Part shown: piece by piece, positions 45,301 through 54,121 of the stretch | Layout: every line of letters starts with the position of its first letter | How positions within the stretch are numbered: position 1 is the first letter of the stretch | Source of the DNA: Streptomyces sp. CB01580 | GTDB taxonomy: Bacteria > Actinomycetota > Actinomycetes > Streptomycetales > Streptomycetaceae | DNA: 64,000 bases | Direction: 5' to 3' | Assembly: GCF_001905795.1 (NCBI RefSeq) | Contig: NZ_LIXJ01000004.1 | Location: forward strand, 186,001 to 250,000 | Made by a program: the position numbers and the translations under genes | Notes under the pieces: model-generated | Seen by the model: the letters and a program-made list of their open reading frames with translations, nothing else | Told to the model about the DNA's origin: nothing | The model's database searches: none

Positions 45301-45497
45301 CCGAACCACCGGACCGGCTCGCCGTGCTGTACGGCGCCGGGTTCGCCGTCGATCTGCTCACCGATGAACAGCGCCGGGTGCTGAACGACCTCGCGCCGGA
45401 GGAACTCACCGTGCTGCTCGACATCAAGTCCCGGCTGGACGCCGTCGGACCAGAAGTGGAGGCGCACGGCGAGATCGCGGGCGGCGCCCTGTTCTAG
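45297..45497 (+). CDS. 66-residue RiPP precursor candidate
   Basis: The peptide starts at ATG 45297 inside the ATGA overlap with the HDO gene, GGGAGG upstream. It has a helical leader (LYGAGFAVDLLTDEQRRVLN, EELTVLLDIKSRLDAVG) and ends PEVEAHGEIAGGALF. There is no cysteine; aromatic residues are Tyr12, Phe16 and the terminal Phe66. From memory it resembles peptides named 'aroma-sacti cluster domain-containing protein' in Streptomyces annotations; I cannot verify this. Size, coupling to two modification enzymes and the short Gly-rich end fit a precursor. A hairpin overlaps its stop codon. Confidence 0.78.
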   Translation: MTEPPDRLAVLYGAGFAVDLLTDEQRRVLNDLAPEELTVLLDIKSRLDAVGPEVEAHGEIAGGALF

Positions 45498-45515
45498 TGC
45501 CGGGAGCGGCACTAG
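45494..45515 (+). terminator. hairpin overlapping the peptide stop codon
   Basis: CTAGTGCCG-GGAG-CGGCACTAG, a perfect nine-base stem. The peptide's TAG (45495-45497) lies in the first arm, so a terminating ribosome would cover it. It may act as an attenuator before the cyclase gene. Confidence 0.6.
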
Positions 45516-45598
45516 GGGCCGTCGTCGAACTGCCGCCATTCGGCCGGAGGCGGGGCCGGGCTGCGCCCTGTTCCAGGGCCTCTCGGCGCCGGCGCCGT

Positions 45599-45634
45599 GC
45601 CCGGTGCCAGTAACAAGCCCTACCGGCACCGGGC
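45599..45634 (+). terminator. second hairpin before the cyclase gene
   Basis: GCCCGGTGCC/GGCACCGGGC, ten-base perfect arms around a 16-base loop. Confidence 0.5.
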
Positions 45635-45739
45635 CCACCGGTTCCAGCGGAAGCCGACGAAGACAAGCGAAGACGAGCGAAGGCAAGAAGAGAAGCGGAC
45701 AAGCAGATGCGAGCAGCGACGAGCAGAGAGGAAGCGCCG

Positions 45740-48700
45740 ATGAACTGCACTTCGTGCCAGCACCAACTGCCCGCCGATGCACGGTTCTGCCCGTCCTGCG
45801 GCACCCCGTGCCCAGCAGCCGCCGCGACCACGCCTCCGGGGGACGAGCGCAAGCTGGTCACCGCGGTCTTCTGCGATCTGGTGGGCTCGACGGCCCTGTC
45901 CGGACAGCTCGACCCGGAGACCCTGCGCACCGTGACCCTGCGCTATTTCGCCGTCATGAGCGAACGGATCGAGGCGCACGGCGGCACCCCGGAGAAGTTC
46001 ATCGGCGACGCCGTGATGGCCGTCTTCGGAGTGCCCGTGATGCGCGAGGACGACGCGCGGCGGGCGCTGGCCGCGGCGCTCGGGATGCGCGAGGCACTGG
46101 CCGATCTCAACACCGAGCTGGAGGCCTCGCTGGGCATCCGGCTCAGCGTCCGGATCGGCGTCAACACCGGTACGGTCGTAGCGGGTTCCGATGCCGGCGC
46201 CCGGCAGGCACTGGTCTCGGGCGAGACCGTGAACGTGGCCGCCCGGCTGGAGCAGAACGCCGCCACCGACGAGATCCTCATCGGCCCGCAGACCCTGGAG
46301 GCCGCCGGGCCGACCGTGGTCGTCGAGGAGGTCGGCCCGCTGCGGCTCAAGGGCAAGAGCGACCGGGTGACCGCGTACCGCCTGATCGCGCTCGGCGCCG
46401 ACGACCCCGAACTCCTGCGCCGCTTCGACGTGCCGTTCATCGGCCGGGCGGAGGAACGGGCGGTGCTGGACGAGGCCCTGGGCCGGACGGCCCGCGAGGC
46501 GGGTCCGGGGCTGGTCCGCCTGGTCGGCGACGCCGGGATCGGCAAGACCAGGCTGGCGCGCGAATGGCTCGCCGGGCTCGCCGGACCGGGCCGACCGGTC
46601 ATCGGTACCGGGCGCTGCCGGAGCTACGGCGACCACGGCACCCTGACCCCGCTGGCCGACGCGGTACGCGAGGCGCTGGCCTCCCCCGACGCCCGGGAGG
46701 CCCTCGGCGCGGCGGCCGGGCGGGCGAGGGCGGCGGTGGCGGACGCGCGGGCGGTGCTGCGGGGCGGCCTGCTGCACGACGGCACGCCCAACGCCCCGTT
46801 CGAGGACATGTGCGCGGCCCTGATCAGCGTGCTGGGCAGGGCAGCGGCCCGGCTCCCGGTGGTGCTGGTCATCGACGACTGGCACTGGGCCGAGCCGCTG
46901 CTGGTGCGGACGGTGGACCGGCTGGCCGGGCCGCTCGGCCGGGTGGGCGTGCTCATGGTGTGCCCGGGCCGCCCGGACGGCCCCCCGCCCGCCACCGATC
47001 CCCCCGCACACCCGGCCCAGGTCCTGCCGCTCGCCGGTCTGTCCCGCGCGGAGGCGGCCCTCCTGGTCCGCGCACTGACCGGAACGGCGGACGCGACCGC
47101 GACCGCGGGGGACGGCCACGGACACGAAACGCACAGGCACGAAACGCACGGCACCGGACCCCACGGCCACGAACACGAGAAGCACGAACACGAGACGCGC
47201 GGGCAGGAGACGCACGCGCACGGCGCGCACGGGCATGAAGCGCACGGGCACGATCTCCACGGCCATGACCTGTACGACCGCGCCGAGGGCAACCCGCTGT
47301 ATCTGGAACAACTACTGGTCCCCGCCGGGCCGGACCGGCCGGCCCCGCCCCCGGGCCCCCGTACCACCGGCGAACCGGCGCTTCCGCCGACCCTGCAGGC
47401 GCTGCTCGGTGCCCGGATCGGCGCGCTGGAGCGCACCGAACGCGCCACCCTCGACCTGGCCGCGGTCCTCGGCCGGGACTTCACCGCGCCGGAACTCGTC
47501 CGGCTGACCCGGGCCGCGCGCGCGGCGGAGACCGTGGACCGGTACGGCCTGTGCGACCCGTACGAGCACCCCGACCATGTCTCCGGCACCCCCGAAGCCT
47601 CCCCCGCCTCCCTCTTCTCCCGCCCCCCGCTGGAGGAAGGGCCATCGGCTCCGGAGGACGACGACCGGATCCGGGTGACTCGGGCGCTGGCCCGGCTGCG
47701 GCGGCGCCGTCTCGTGGAGACCGCGCCGGGCGGCGATCCGGACGCGGGACGGCACCGGTTCAGCAGTGGCCTGGTCCAGGAGGTCGCGTACGCCTCGATG
47801 TCCAAGCGTGCCAAGGCGGAACGGCACGCCTGGGCGGCCGAACTGCCCAGTGTGACGGCTGCGGGCCAGGCGGCGGTCGGCGGTCACCTGGAGCGGGCGT
47901 ACCGGTACCGCACCGAACTCGGTCTGGCCGACGGCCGGGCCGATGCCCTGCGGATCCGGGCCGCGTCCGCGCTCGCGTCGGCGGGGGCGCAGGCGCTGGC
48001 CCGTTCCGATCTGCACTGGGCGCAGGGACTGCTGGAGCGGGCCGTGGGCCTGCATCCGCAGGGCGACCCCGCCGCGGCACCGGCGCTGCGCCGGCTCGGC
48101 GAGGTACGGCTGGCCCTCGGTCACCCGGAGGAGGGCGAGCGCCTGTTGAGGCGCGTCCTGACCGTCGAGGCGGCTCCGGTGGAGGCCGCGCACGCCCGGC
48201 TCGCGCTGGCGTCGCTGGACCCCGGCGCGGTGAGCGTGTCCTCGGCCGCCCGCGCGGTGCTGCCGCTCTTCGAGTCCGCGGGCGACTCCGTCGGCCAGGC
48301 GCGGGCCCGGCTGCGGCTGGCACAGCAGTTGCAGCGGGCCGGACGGCACGAGGAGGCCGACCGCGATCTGACGCTGGCCCTGGACCACGCGGTGCGGGCC
48401 GAGGCCGAACCGGAACGGGCGGCGGCGCTCGGCGCCATCGGGATCTCGTTGTGGCGGGGCCCGGAGCCGGTACCGGTCGCGGTGGCGCGCTGCCGGGACC
48501 TGCTCGCCGCGCACGGGGCCGGACGGCCCGCCGTACGCACCACGCTGAACTGTCCGCTGGCCGTGCTCCACGCGCTGCACGGCCGGGCGGACCGGGCCGG
48601 GGAGTGCCTGGCCGAGGCGGAACAACTGGCCGAGGACCTGGGCTACGCGGAGGCGGAGGTCTTCATCCCGGTGTTCCGGGCGACGGTCGAGGCGCTGCTC

Positions 48701-49189
48701 GGGCACACCGATCCGGCCCTGGGCCTGCTCGTACGGGCGGACCGCGCGGCGGCGCGCGCCGGGGCCCGGTCCATGCGGCCGGCCATCGCGCTGGAAGCGG
48801 CGCGGCTGCTGCTCGACGACGGCCGGCCGGACGCCGCCGGACCGTGGCTCGAAGAGGTCGGGGCGCCCCGGACGCTGCCGCACGCGGACCGGGTGGACCT
48901 CGCCGGGCTGCGCGCCCGGCTGGCGGCGGAGGCCGGGGAGCGGGAAGCGGCCCTGCGCCGCGCGGACCGCGCCGTACAGGACGCCCTGCTGACCGACTCG
49001 CCGCTGGTACGGGCCACCGCTTCGCTGGACCGGGCGCGGACGCTGGCGCTGTTGGACGATCCGGACGGGGCAGCGGCGGCGGCGAGGGAGGCCCGGGAAC
49101 GGTTCGCGGAGAAGGGACATCTGCCGGGCGAGCGGTGGGCGGCGCGGCTCGCCGCGGGACCGGCGGCGGCCACGACGGAGAAGAGCTGA
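45740..49189 (+). CDS. class III adenylate/guanylate cyclase fused to a STAND ATPase and TPR-like repeats
   Basis: An 1149-residue signalling protein. A zinc ribbon starts it (Cys3, Cys6, Cys17, Cys20: CTSCQHQLPADARFCPSC). A class III cyclase domain follows at about 35-215 (FCDLVGSTALSGQLDPETLR, EKFIGDAVMAVFGVP, RIGVNTGTVVAGSD). The ATPase begins near 235 with FIGRAEERAVL and Walker A VGDAGIGKTRLAREW. Helical repeats fill the C-terminal half. Residues about 459-511 are an exceptional His/Glu-rich insert (HGHETHRHETHGTGPHGHEH). GAGGAAG precedes ATG 45740. The protease gene follows after two bases. It may sense or control the RiPP set before it. Confidence 0.85.
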   Translation: MNCTSCQHQLPADARFCPSCGTPCPAAAATTPPGDERKLVTAVFCDLVGSTALSGQLDPETLRTVTLRYFAVMSERIEAHGGTPEKFIGDAVMAVFGVPVMREDDARRALAAALGMREALADLNTELEASLGIRLSVRIGVNTGTVVAGSDAGARQALVSGETVNVAARLEQNAATDEILIGPQTLEAAGPTVVVEEVGPLRLKGKSDRVTAYRLIALGADDPELLRRFDVPFIGRAEERAVLDEALGRTAREAGPGLVRLVGDAGIGKTRLAREWLAGLAGPGRPVIGTGRCRSYGDHGTLTPLADAVREALASPDAREALGAAAGRARAAVADARAVLRGGLLHDGTPNAPFEDMCAALISVLGRAAARLPVVLVIDDWHWAEPLLVRTVDRLAGPLGRVGVLMVCPGRPDGPPPATDPPAHPAQVLPLAGLSRAEAALLVRALTGTADATATAGDGHGHETHRHETHGTGPHGHEHEKHEHETRGQETHAHGAHGHEAHGHDLHGHDLYDRAEGNPLYLEQLLVPAGPDRPAPPPGPRTTGEPALPPTLQALLGARIGALERTERATLDLAAVLGRDFTAPELVRLTRAARAAETVDRYGLCDPYEHPDHVSGTPEASPASLFSRPPLEEGPSAPEDDDRIRVTRALARLRRRRLVETAPGGDPDAGRHRFSSGLVQEVAYASMSKRAKAERHAWAAELPSVTAAGQAAVGGHLERAYRYRTELGLADGRADALRIRAASALASAGAQALARSDLHWAQGLLERAVGLHPQGDPAAAPALRRLGEVRLALGHPEEGERLLRRVLTVEAAPVEAAHARLALASLDPGAVSVSSAARAVLPLFESAGDSVGQARARLRLAQQLQRAGRHEEADRDLTLALDHAVRAEAEPERAAALGAIGISLWRGPEPVPVAVARCRDLLAAHGAGRPAVRTTLNCPLAVLHALHGRADRAGECLAEAEQLAEDLGYAEAEVFIPVFRATVEALLGHTDPALGLLVRADRAAARAGARSMRPAIALEAARLLLDDGRPDAAGPWLEEVGAPRTLPHADRVDLAGLRARLAAEAGEREAALRRADRAVQDALLTDSPLVRATASLDRARTLALLDDPDGAAAAAREARERFAEKGHLPGERWAARLAAGPAAATTEKS

Positions 49190-49191
49190 GG

Positions 49192-50139
49192 ATGACGACC
49201 ACGGAAACGGCCCCCGGACCGGGACCGGGACAGGCACCCGCACCCGCACCCGCATCCCGGCCGGCCCCGGCACACGCCCCCGCGCCCGACGCGGGGCTGA
49301 CGTGGAGTCTGCGGGGGCGCGGCCCCGACGACGTGGTGGTACGGGCCGACCCCGGTCCCCGACCCGGCGACGGCGGTGGCGACGGCGGCCCCGTGCCGGG
49401 CACCGGGCGGGGTGTGCGGGTCTGCGTGGTGGACTCCGGGGTCGAGCGCGACCATCCGGGGGTCGGGCCGGTGGCCGGTTCCTGGGTGGTGGTCAAGGAC
49501 CCGGAGACCGGCGACACCGAGGTCAGGGAGACCGACACCGGGGACACCTGCGGGCACGGCACCGCGTGCGCGGGGATCATCCGCCGGACCGCCCCGGAGT
49601 GCGAGCTGTACAGCGTCCGGGTCCTGGGGGAACGGTTCTCCGGCACCGGGGACGTCCTGCTCGCCGGGCTGCGGTGGGCGGTCGAGCAGGGCTTCGACGT
49701 GGTGAACCTGTCGTTGTCCACCACCCGCGCCCGGTTCGCCCAGGAGCTGCACGCGCTGGCCGACCACGCCTACTTCAGCCGCACGGTCGTCGTCGCCTCG
49801 GCGCACAACAGCCCGGTGGAGAGCTATCCGTGGCGGTTCGCGTCGGTGATCTCTGTGGGCAGCCACCAGGAGGACGACCCGGATCTGCACCTCTACAACC
49901 CCGAACCGCCGGTGGAGTTCTTCGCCCCCGGCCAGAACGTGTCGGTGCCCTGGCTGGGCGGCACGTCGATCCGTACCACTGGCAACAGCTTCGCGACCCC
50001 GTACATCAGCGGGCTGTGCGCGCGTCTCCTGTCGGCACACCCCAGGATGACGGCCTTCCAGCTCAAGAACGCTCTTTATCTCTCCGCGGCGAACGTGCGG
50101 TTCGGCCCGCGGTCCTCCGATCCGGCAGGAGAGGTCTGA
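49192..50139 (+). CDS. subtilisin-like S8 protease without signal peptide
   Basis: A 315-residue serine protease. The catalytic triad is complete: Asp81 (VCVVDSGVERDH), His122 (TCGHGTACAGI) and Ser266 (TTGNSFATPYISG), with the oxyanion Asn in SAHNSPVE. Residues 1-38 are Pro/Ala/Gly-rich without a hydrophobic core, so the protein looks cytoplasmic. No pro-domain is seen. The gene begins two bases after the cyclase stop and its stop overlaps the GAF gene start (TGATG). It may remove the leader of a RiPP, most simply the 66-residue peptide. Confidence 0.85.
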   Translation: MTTTETAPGPGPGQAPAPAPASRPAPAHAPAPDAGLTWSLRGRGPDDVVVRADPGPRPGDGGGDGGPVPGTGRGVRVCVVDSGVERDHPGVGPVAGSWVVVKDPETGDTEVRETDTGDTCGHGTACAGIIRRTAPECELYSVRVLGERFSGTGDVLLAGLRWAVEQGFDVVNLSLSTTRARFAQELHALADHAYFSRTVVVASAHNSPVESYPWRFASVISVGSHQEDDPDLHLYNPEPPVEFFAPGQNVSVPWLGGTSIRTTGNSFATPYISGLCARLLSAHPRMTAFQLKNALYLSAANVRFGPRSSDPAGEV

Positions 50140-50768
50140 TGACTCCGAGAACCGAATCAGCGTCAGTGACGTCAGCGACTCCGGGAACGGCCCAGGAGAC
50201 GCTCCCGGCGGTGGCCGCGGCCCGCCGCGAACTTCTCCAGTCCGTCGTCGACGTGGCGCGGGCGATCTTCGGCGCGGCGGCGAGCTCGGTCTTCCTGCTG
50301 GACGAGGAGGCCGACGAGCTGGTGTTCCAGGCGGTCTCCGGACAGGGCGAGGAGTTCCTGGTGGGCCGCCGTTTCCCGGCCGGGCGTGGGATCGCGGGCT
50401 GGGTGGCGACCTCGGGCGAGCCGATGGTGGTGGACGACCTCAATGCCGCCCCGTCCTTCGACCGGTCGCTCGCCGAGTCCACCGAGTACGTGCCGAGCGC
50501 GCTGATGGCGGCCCCGCTGATCAGCGACGGCCGGGTGCTCGGCGTGCTGGAGGTGCTCGACCCGTCGCCGTGCGCCCGCACGGACCTGCGGGAACTGGAC
50601 CTGCTCGCGATGTTCGCCCGGCAGGCCGCCGCGGCACTGCGGGTGGTGGCGTACGCGCCGGCCGATACCGGGATGCCGGGCGCGGGCGGTCGGCTGGACC
50701 CACGTCAGCGGGCGGACGCGCTGCGGCTGCTGGGTAGTCTGGAGCAGCTGCTCCGAGAGCCGTGCTGA
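50139..50768 (+). CDS. GAF domain protein
   Basis: A 209-residue cytoplasmic protein with one GAF sensor domain (residues 30-175): VDVARAIFGAAASSVFLLDE, RRFPAGRGIAGWVATSGEPM, then VVDDLNAAPSFDRSLAEST and VLGVLEVLDPSP. The C-terminal helix ends near LLGSLEQLLREPC. No output domain is attached, so it probably acts by protein contact. It overlaps the protease gene and closes the presumed cyclase-protease-GAF operon. Confidence 0.85.
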   Translation: MTPRTESASVTSATPGTAQETLPAVAAARRELLQSVVDVARAIFGAAASSVFLLDEEADELVFQAVSGQGEEFLVGRRFPAGRGIAGWVATSGEPMVVDDLNAAPSFDRSLAESTEYVPSALMAAPLISDGRVLGVLEVLDPSPCARTDLRELDLLAMFARQAAAALRVVAYAPADTGMPGAGGRLDPRQRADALRLLGSLEQLLREPC

Positions 50769-50839
50769 ACGACGGGGAGCCGTGACGTGCGTCCGGAAGC
50801 CGAGCAGTGGCGAACGGCGACGACGGAAGGACCACGCAC

Positions 50840-51637
50840 GTGAAGCTCGCTTTTTCGACCCTCGGGGTGCCGGGCATGCCGATGGCGGATGTCGTCCGGC
50901 TCGCCACCGAACACGGCTATCAGGGCGTGGAGCTGCGCGCCCATCCGGAGGAGCCGGTGCACCCGGGCCTCTCGGCCTCCGAACGGGCCGCCGTTGCCGA
51001 GGAGTTCGAGAAGCACGGCGTCGAAATCCTGACCGTGGCCGGATACGCCCGGGTCGCGGCCGAGGGCGACGACGGGCCCGTGCTGGACGAGATCGCCGCC
51101 CTGGTGGAGCTGGCCCACGACCTGGGCGCGCAGAACGTACGGGTCTTCCCGGGCGGCGGCGGCCAGGACCCCGCGACGGCCGACGAGACGGCCGCCCGGA
51201 GGCTGGCCGCCGCCGCGCCGCACGCCGAGGACCTGGGCGTGCGCGTCCTGCTCGAAACCCATGACTCGCACCGGGCGGGCGCCGACGTGGCCCGGGTCGT
51301 CGGAGCGGTCGGGCACCGGCGGATCGGCGCGCTGTGGGACGTCATGCACACCTGGCTCGCGGGCGAGGACCCGGCCTCCGGCCACGCGGTGCTGGCCCCG
51401 CACCTGGGCTACGTACAGGTCAAGGACATCGCCTCGGCGGACGACCCGACGCCGCTGCCGCTCGGGGCCGGGGTACTGCCGCTGGCCGCCTGTCTGGACG
51501 CGCTCGGCGGGGACACCTGGGACGGCTGGGTCTGCTGGGAGTACGAGAAGCGGTGGCACCCGGCTGCGGCGGAACTGCCGGACCTGCTGGCCGCCGGGCG
51601 GGACCACCTGCTGCGGTTGGGGGCGGCAGGGCGGTAG
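50840..51637 (+). CDS. sugar phosphate isomerase/epimerase (TIM barrel)
   Basis: A 265-residue barrel of the xylose-isomerase-like family. FSTLGVPGMPMADVVRLATE opens it; VLLETHDSHRAGADVARVVG and ALWDVMHTWLAGED supply metal ligands; YVQVKDIASADD and WVCWEYEKRWHP complete the site. The GTG at 50840 follows GGAAGGA. It stands 71 bases after the GAF gene and appears unrelated to the RiPP set. Substrate unknown. Confidence 0.83.
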   Translation: MKLAFSTLGVPGMPMADVVRLATEHGYQGVELRAHPEEPVHPGLSASERAAVAEEFEKHGVEILTVAGYARVAAEGDDGPVLDEIAALVELAHDLGAQNVRVFPGGGGQDPATADETAARRLAAAAPHAEDLGVRVLLETHDSHRAGADVARVVGAVGHRRIGALWDVMHTWLAGEDPASGHAVLAPHLGYVQVKDIASADDPTPLPLGAGVLPLAACLDALGGDTWDGWVCWEYEKRWHPAAAELPDLLAAGRDHLLRLGAAGR

Positions 51638-52176
51638 GGCGCCTGTCGGCTCCCCGCACGGCAGGACGGCGGACGGAAGGACGGTTGGACGCCCAAACGG
51701 CACTATGGGCGTGCCGGGCGGACGAGCGGTGGGCAGTGAGACCGCAAAGCTTCCCTGAAACCGCAGCTCAGGAAGAGTGGAGTGGTCCCCGCGCAGGCGA
51801 GCGACCACGTGGTCGAAAGGACAACAGCTTGCAAGGAGACACCTCCACAGCTGCGTCGTACGCTTGAAGGGAGCGCCTGCCGACCAAAGGGGCGAACTCC
51901 CGCGTCGGGTCCCCATCCATTGCGGCGACATCGGCGAGCGGTCGACCGACACCTCTGACGACTCCGACGAGCGACACCGTTTTCCCGACACCGTTTTCCG
52001 CAGCCTGGAGATGCGGGTGAAGAACGGGGAGGTCGACACGCCGTCTGTGCGCCCTTCCTCGGCGCGACCGCGGCCGTCAGGGCGCCTTTCTTCGGCACGA
52101 CGGACATTCCTTCGGCGCGACGGACATTCCTTCAGGGCTCAGCACCAGCCGTGCGTTTCAGCTAAGGAAGTGAAAC
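51638..52176. other. intergenic region before the aquaporin gene
   Basis: No gene recognised. Two identical-but-one 20-base copies TTCGGC(A/G)CGACGGACATTCC stand in tandem at 52091-52110 and 52111-52130 shortly before the channel gene, and could be regulatory or simple expansion. Confidence 0.5.
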
Positions 52177-52998
52177 ATGTCTGTGCAGGTCAAAGAGCGT
52201 AGTCGAGTTCCCACCAGAAGCTCTGGGGCGCCATACTCCGACGGCGTGGCCGGCGCATACCTCGCTGAGTTGATCGGGACCTTCATCCTGGTCTTCGCGA
52301 TAACCGCCACCGCCACCTCCGCCGGCCTGGCGAGCACCATCGTCGGACCGGCCTACGGCTCGCTGGCCGTCGTCCTGGCCAACGGACTGACGCTGGCCGC
52401 ACTGGTCGGCGGCCTTGCCCACGTATCCAGCGCGCACTTCAACCCGGCCGTCACCGTCGCGATGGCTGTCATCCGCAAGTTCTCGTGGCGGCATGTCCCC
52501 GGATACGTCGCCGTCCAGATGATCGGCGGGATCCTCGGTGCCCTCGCCACCTGGGCCATTCACGGCAACGCCGCGCGGGCCACCACGCACCTCGGTGCCA
52601 CCAACCCTGCGCCTGGGGTGGGCGATGGCCGTGCTCTGGTCGTCGAGATCCTGATCACCTTCGTGCTGGTCCTCGTGGTGACCGCCGCGGTCACCGACAA
52701 GCGGTTCCCGGCCCCCGTTGCCTCGGTCGTGGTCGGCTTCGCCCTCGCCGCGGCGGTCTTCATCGGCGGCCCCAGCGACGGAGCCGCGGTCAACCCGGCC
52801 CGCGGTCTTGGCCCGATGATCGCCGCCGGCTCGTTCAACGGCTGGTGGGCGAGCCTGGTAGGCCCTGTGATCGGTGGTGTCCTCGCCGCGGTACTTTACG
52901 ACCGATTCGTCCGCAGGGGCCGGCCCTCAGCAGTTGAGCAGGTATCAAAGGCCCGCGCCGTCGGCAGCGGACGAGTACGCAGTCGGCGCGTGTTGTAG
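52177..52998 (+). CDS. MIP/aquaporin-family channel
   Basis: A 273-residue membrane channel with six predicted helices. The two NPA half-helices are HFNPAVTVAMA and VNPARGLGPMI. The N-terminal region (GAYLAELIGTFILVFAITAT) is typical. Residues beside the second NPA give the usual Arg of the selectivity filter. AAGGAAG lies seven bases before ATG 52177. It could pass water, glycerol or small neutral solutes. It stands alone. The last 25 residues are basic and cytoplasmic. Confidence 0.9.
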   Translation: MSVQVKERSRVPTRSSGAPYSDGVAGAYLAELIGTFILVFAITATATSAGLASTIVGPAYGSLAVVLANGLTLAALVGGLAHVSSAHFNPAVTVAMAVIRKFSWRHVPGYVAVQMIGGILGALATWAIHGNAARATTHLGATNPAPGVGDGRALVVEILITFVLVLVVTAAVTDKRFPAPVASVVVGFALAAAVFIGGPSDGAAVNPARGLGPMIAAGSFNGWWASLVGPVIGGVLAAVLYDRFVRRGRPSAVEQVSKARAVGSGRVRSRRVL

Positions 52999-53019
52999 GC
53001 CCGGGCGACCTCGTCTTCT

Positions 53020-53493
53020 CTACCGTGAGGCCCCGTCCGGCCAGATGATGGTGATGGGCACGCCTGCTTCGCGTGCGTAGCTGACAACATCCGCTGTCCC
53101 TCCGAAGCCACGGGCGGGCTTGCCGTCCCATACGGCCAGGAGGTGGTCGGACAGATCCACGAGGATTTCGCTACCAGCCTGGTGAGCTTCCGATGTCGAC
53201 TCGATAAGCCCGGTACGGTGAACGTCCGAAGCCTTGCTGAGCAGGTGGTCGTAGTCGGGGTGGTGCCAGTCGGGCAGTCCGGCCCGGTATTCGGTTGCCG
53301 GGATGACGACTTCGAGCTTGGCGCCCGCGTCGAGCGCGGTCTGTGCCCACCATGCGTCAGGACCGTCGGCGATGCAGCTGATGGCGACGAGGTCGGTGGT
53401 GTCCAACGTCTCGATCTGAGCGGCGAGGCCGGCACGAACCTGTTCGGCCACGTTCTCAGGGAGGCCGCGGTGGCCGGTGATACCGATACGCAT
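53020..53493 (-). CDS. SLOG/DprA-like Rossmann protein
   Basis: A 157-residue protein opening MRIGITGHRGLPENVAEQVR and closing DHLLAVWDGKPARGFGGTAD, then VVSYAREAGVPITIIWP. This is the pattern of SLOG-superfamily proteins, which bind nucleotides or nucleotide-derived signals. It lies 12 bases downstream of a truncated XRE-type regulator on the same strand, a common Streptomyces pair. Function unknown; it may be a ligand sensor or a nucleotide hydrolase. Confidence 0.75.
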   Translation of the reverse strand: MRIGITGHRGLPENVAEQVRAGLAAQIETLDTTDLVAISCIADGPDAWWAQTALDAGAKLEVVIPATEYRAGLPDWHHPDYDHLLSKASDVHRTGLIESTSEAHQAGSEILVDLSDHLLAVWDGKPARGFGGTADVVSYAREAGVPITIIWPDGASR

Positions 53494-53505
53494 GTGGCCG
53501 TCTCT

Positions 53506-53800
53506 CTACAGATAGGTCGCGTGTAGCTGAGCATCGAACTCGCGCACCATAGCGGTGCGTCCGGGATCCGTGTAGTTGGAGCGGAGACGTCGCGCCCGTT
53601 CGACGATCCTTCCCGAGCGGAGCCGGATGCCTTCTCCAAGGGCGCTTGATGCCAGGGCGAATGCGGCATCCGCGTCACCGGATCTGAGATGGCTGGTGGC
53701 GGCGTCAATGGTCAGCAGCGCCCTCTGTTTGTCGTTGCCGTTGCTGAGCGCGACGCCAATGTCCTTTTCCGATACCCGAATCGGTAGCGGGGAGGCGAGG
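53506..53800 (-). pseudogene. C-terminal fragment of an XRE/TPR regulator
   Basis: The minus strand encodes KQRALLTIDAATSHLRSGDA, then FALASSALGEGIRLRSGRIV and VREFDAQLHATYL, the usual C-terminal end of long Streptomyces XRE regulators. Upstream the frame degenerates; another frame (about 53860-53960) has LADSPLVGECTDQEQVAASL, perhaps more of the same gene after frameshifts. No helix-turn-helix was found. Confidence 0.6.
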
Positions 53801-54121
53801 CGAGCCGTGCAAGTGATGCGGCAAGAGGCGATCTTCCGGGGCGCGGGCCGAACCGCGCCTCCCCGGAGACGACCAGGAGGGAGGCCGCGACCTGCTCCTG
53901 GTCGGTGCACTCGCCGACGAGTGGGGAGTCGGCGAGGACAATTGCATCACCTGGTGCCTGATCGACGCAGGTTCCGGAGCGGGCCAATGATGCTTGCCAC
54001 CATCCCGGCGAGGACGGCACTCCACGGCGAGGCGCATCCCGTTCTCGGTGCTGTCGACAACAGCACGGAAGCCGTGGAGCGGGTGCTACCTGGGCTGCGC
54101 AGGTGACCTCTGTCCGAAACG

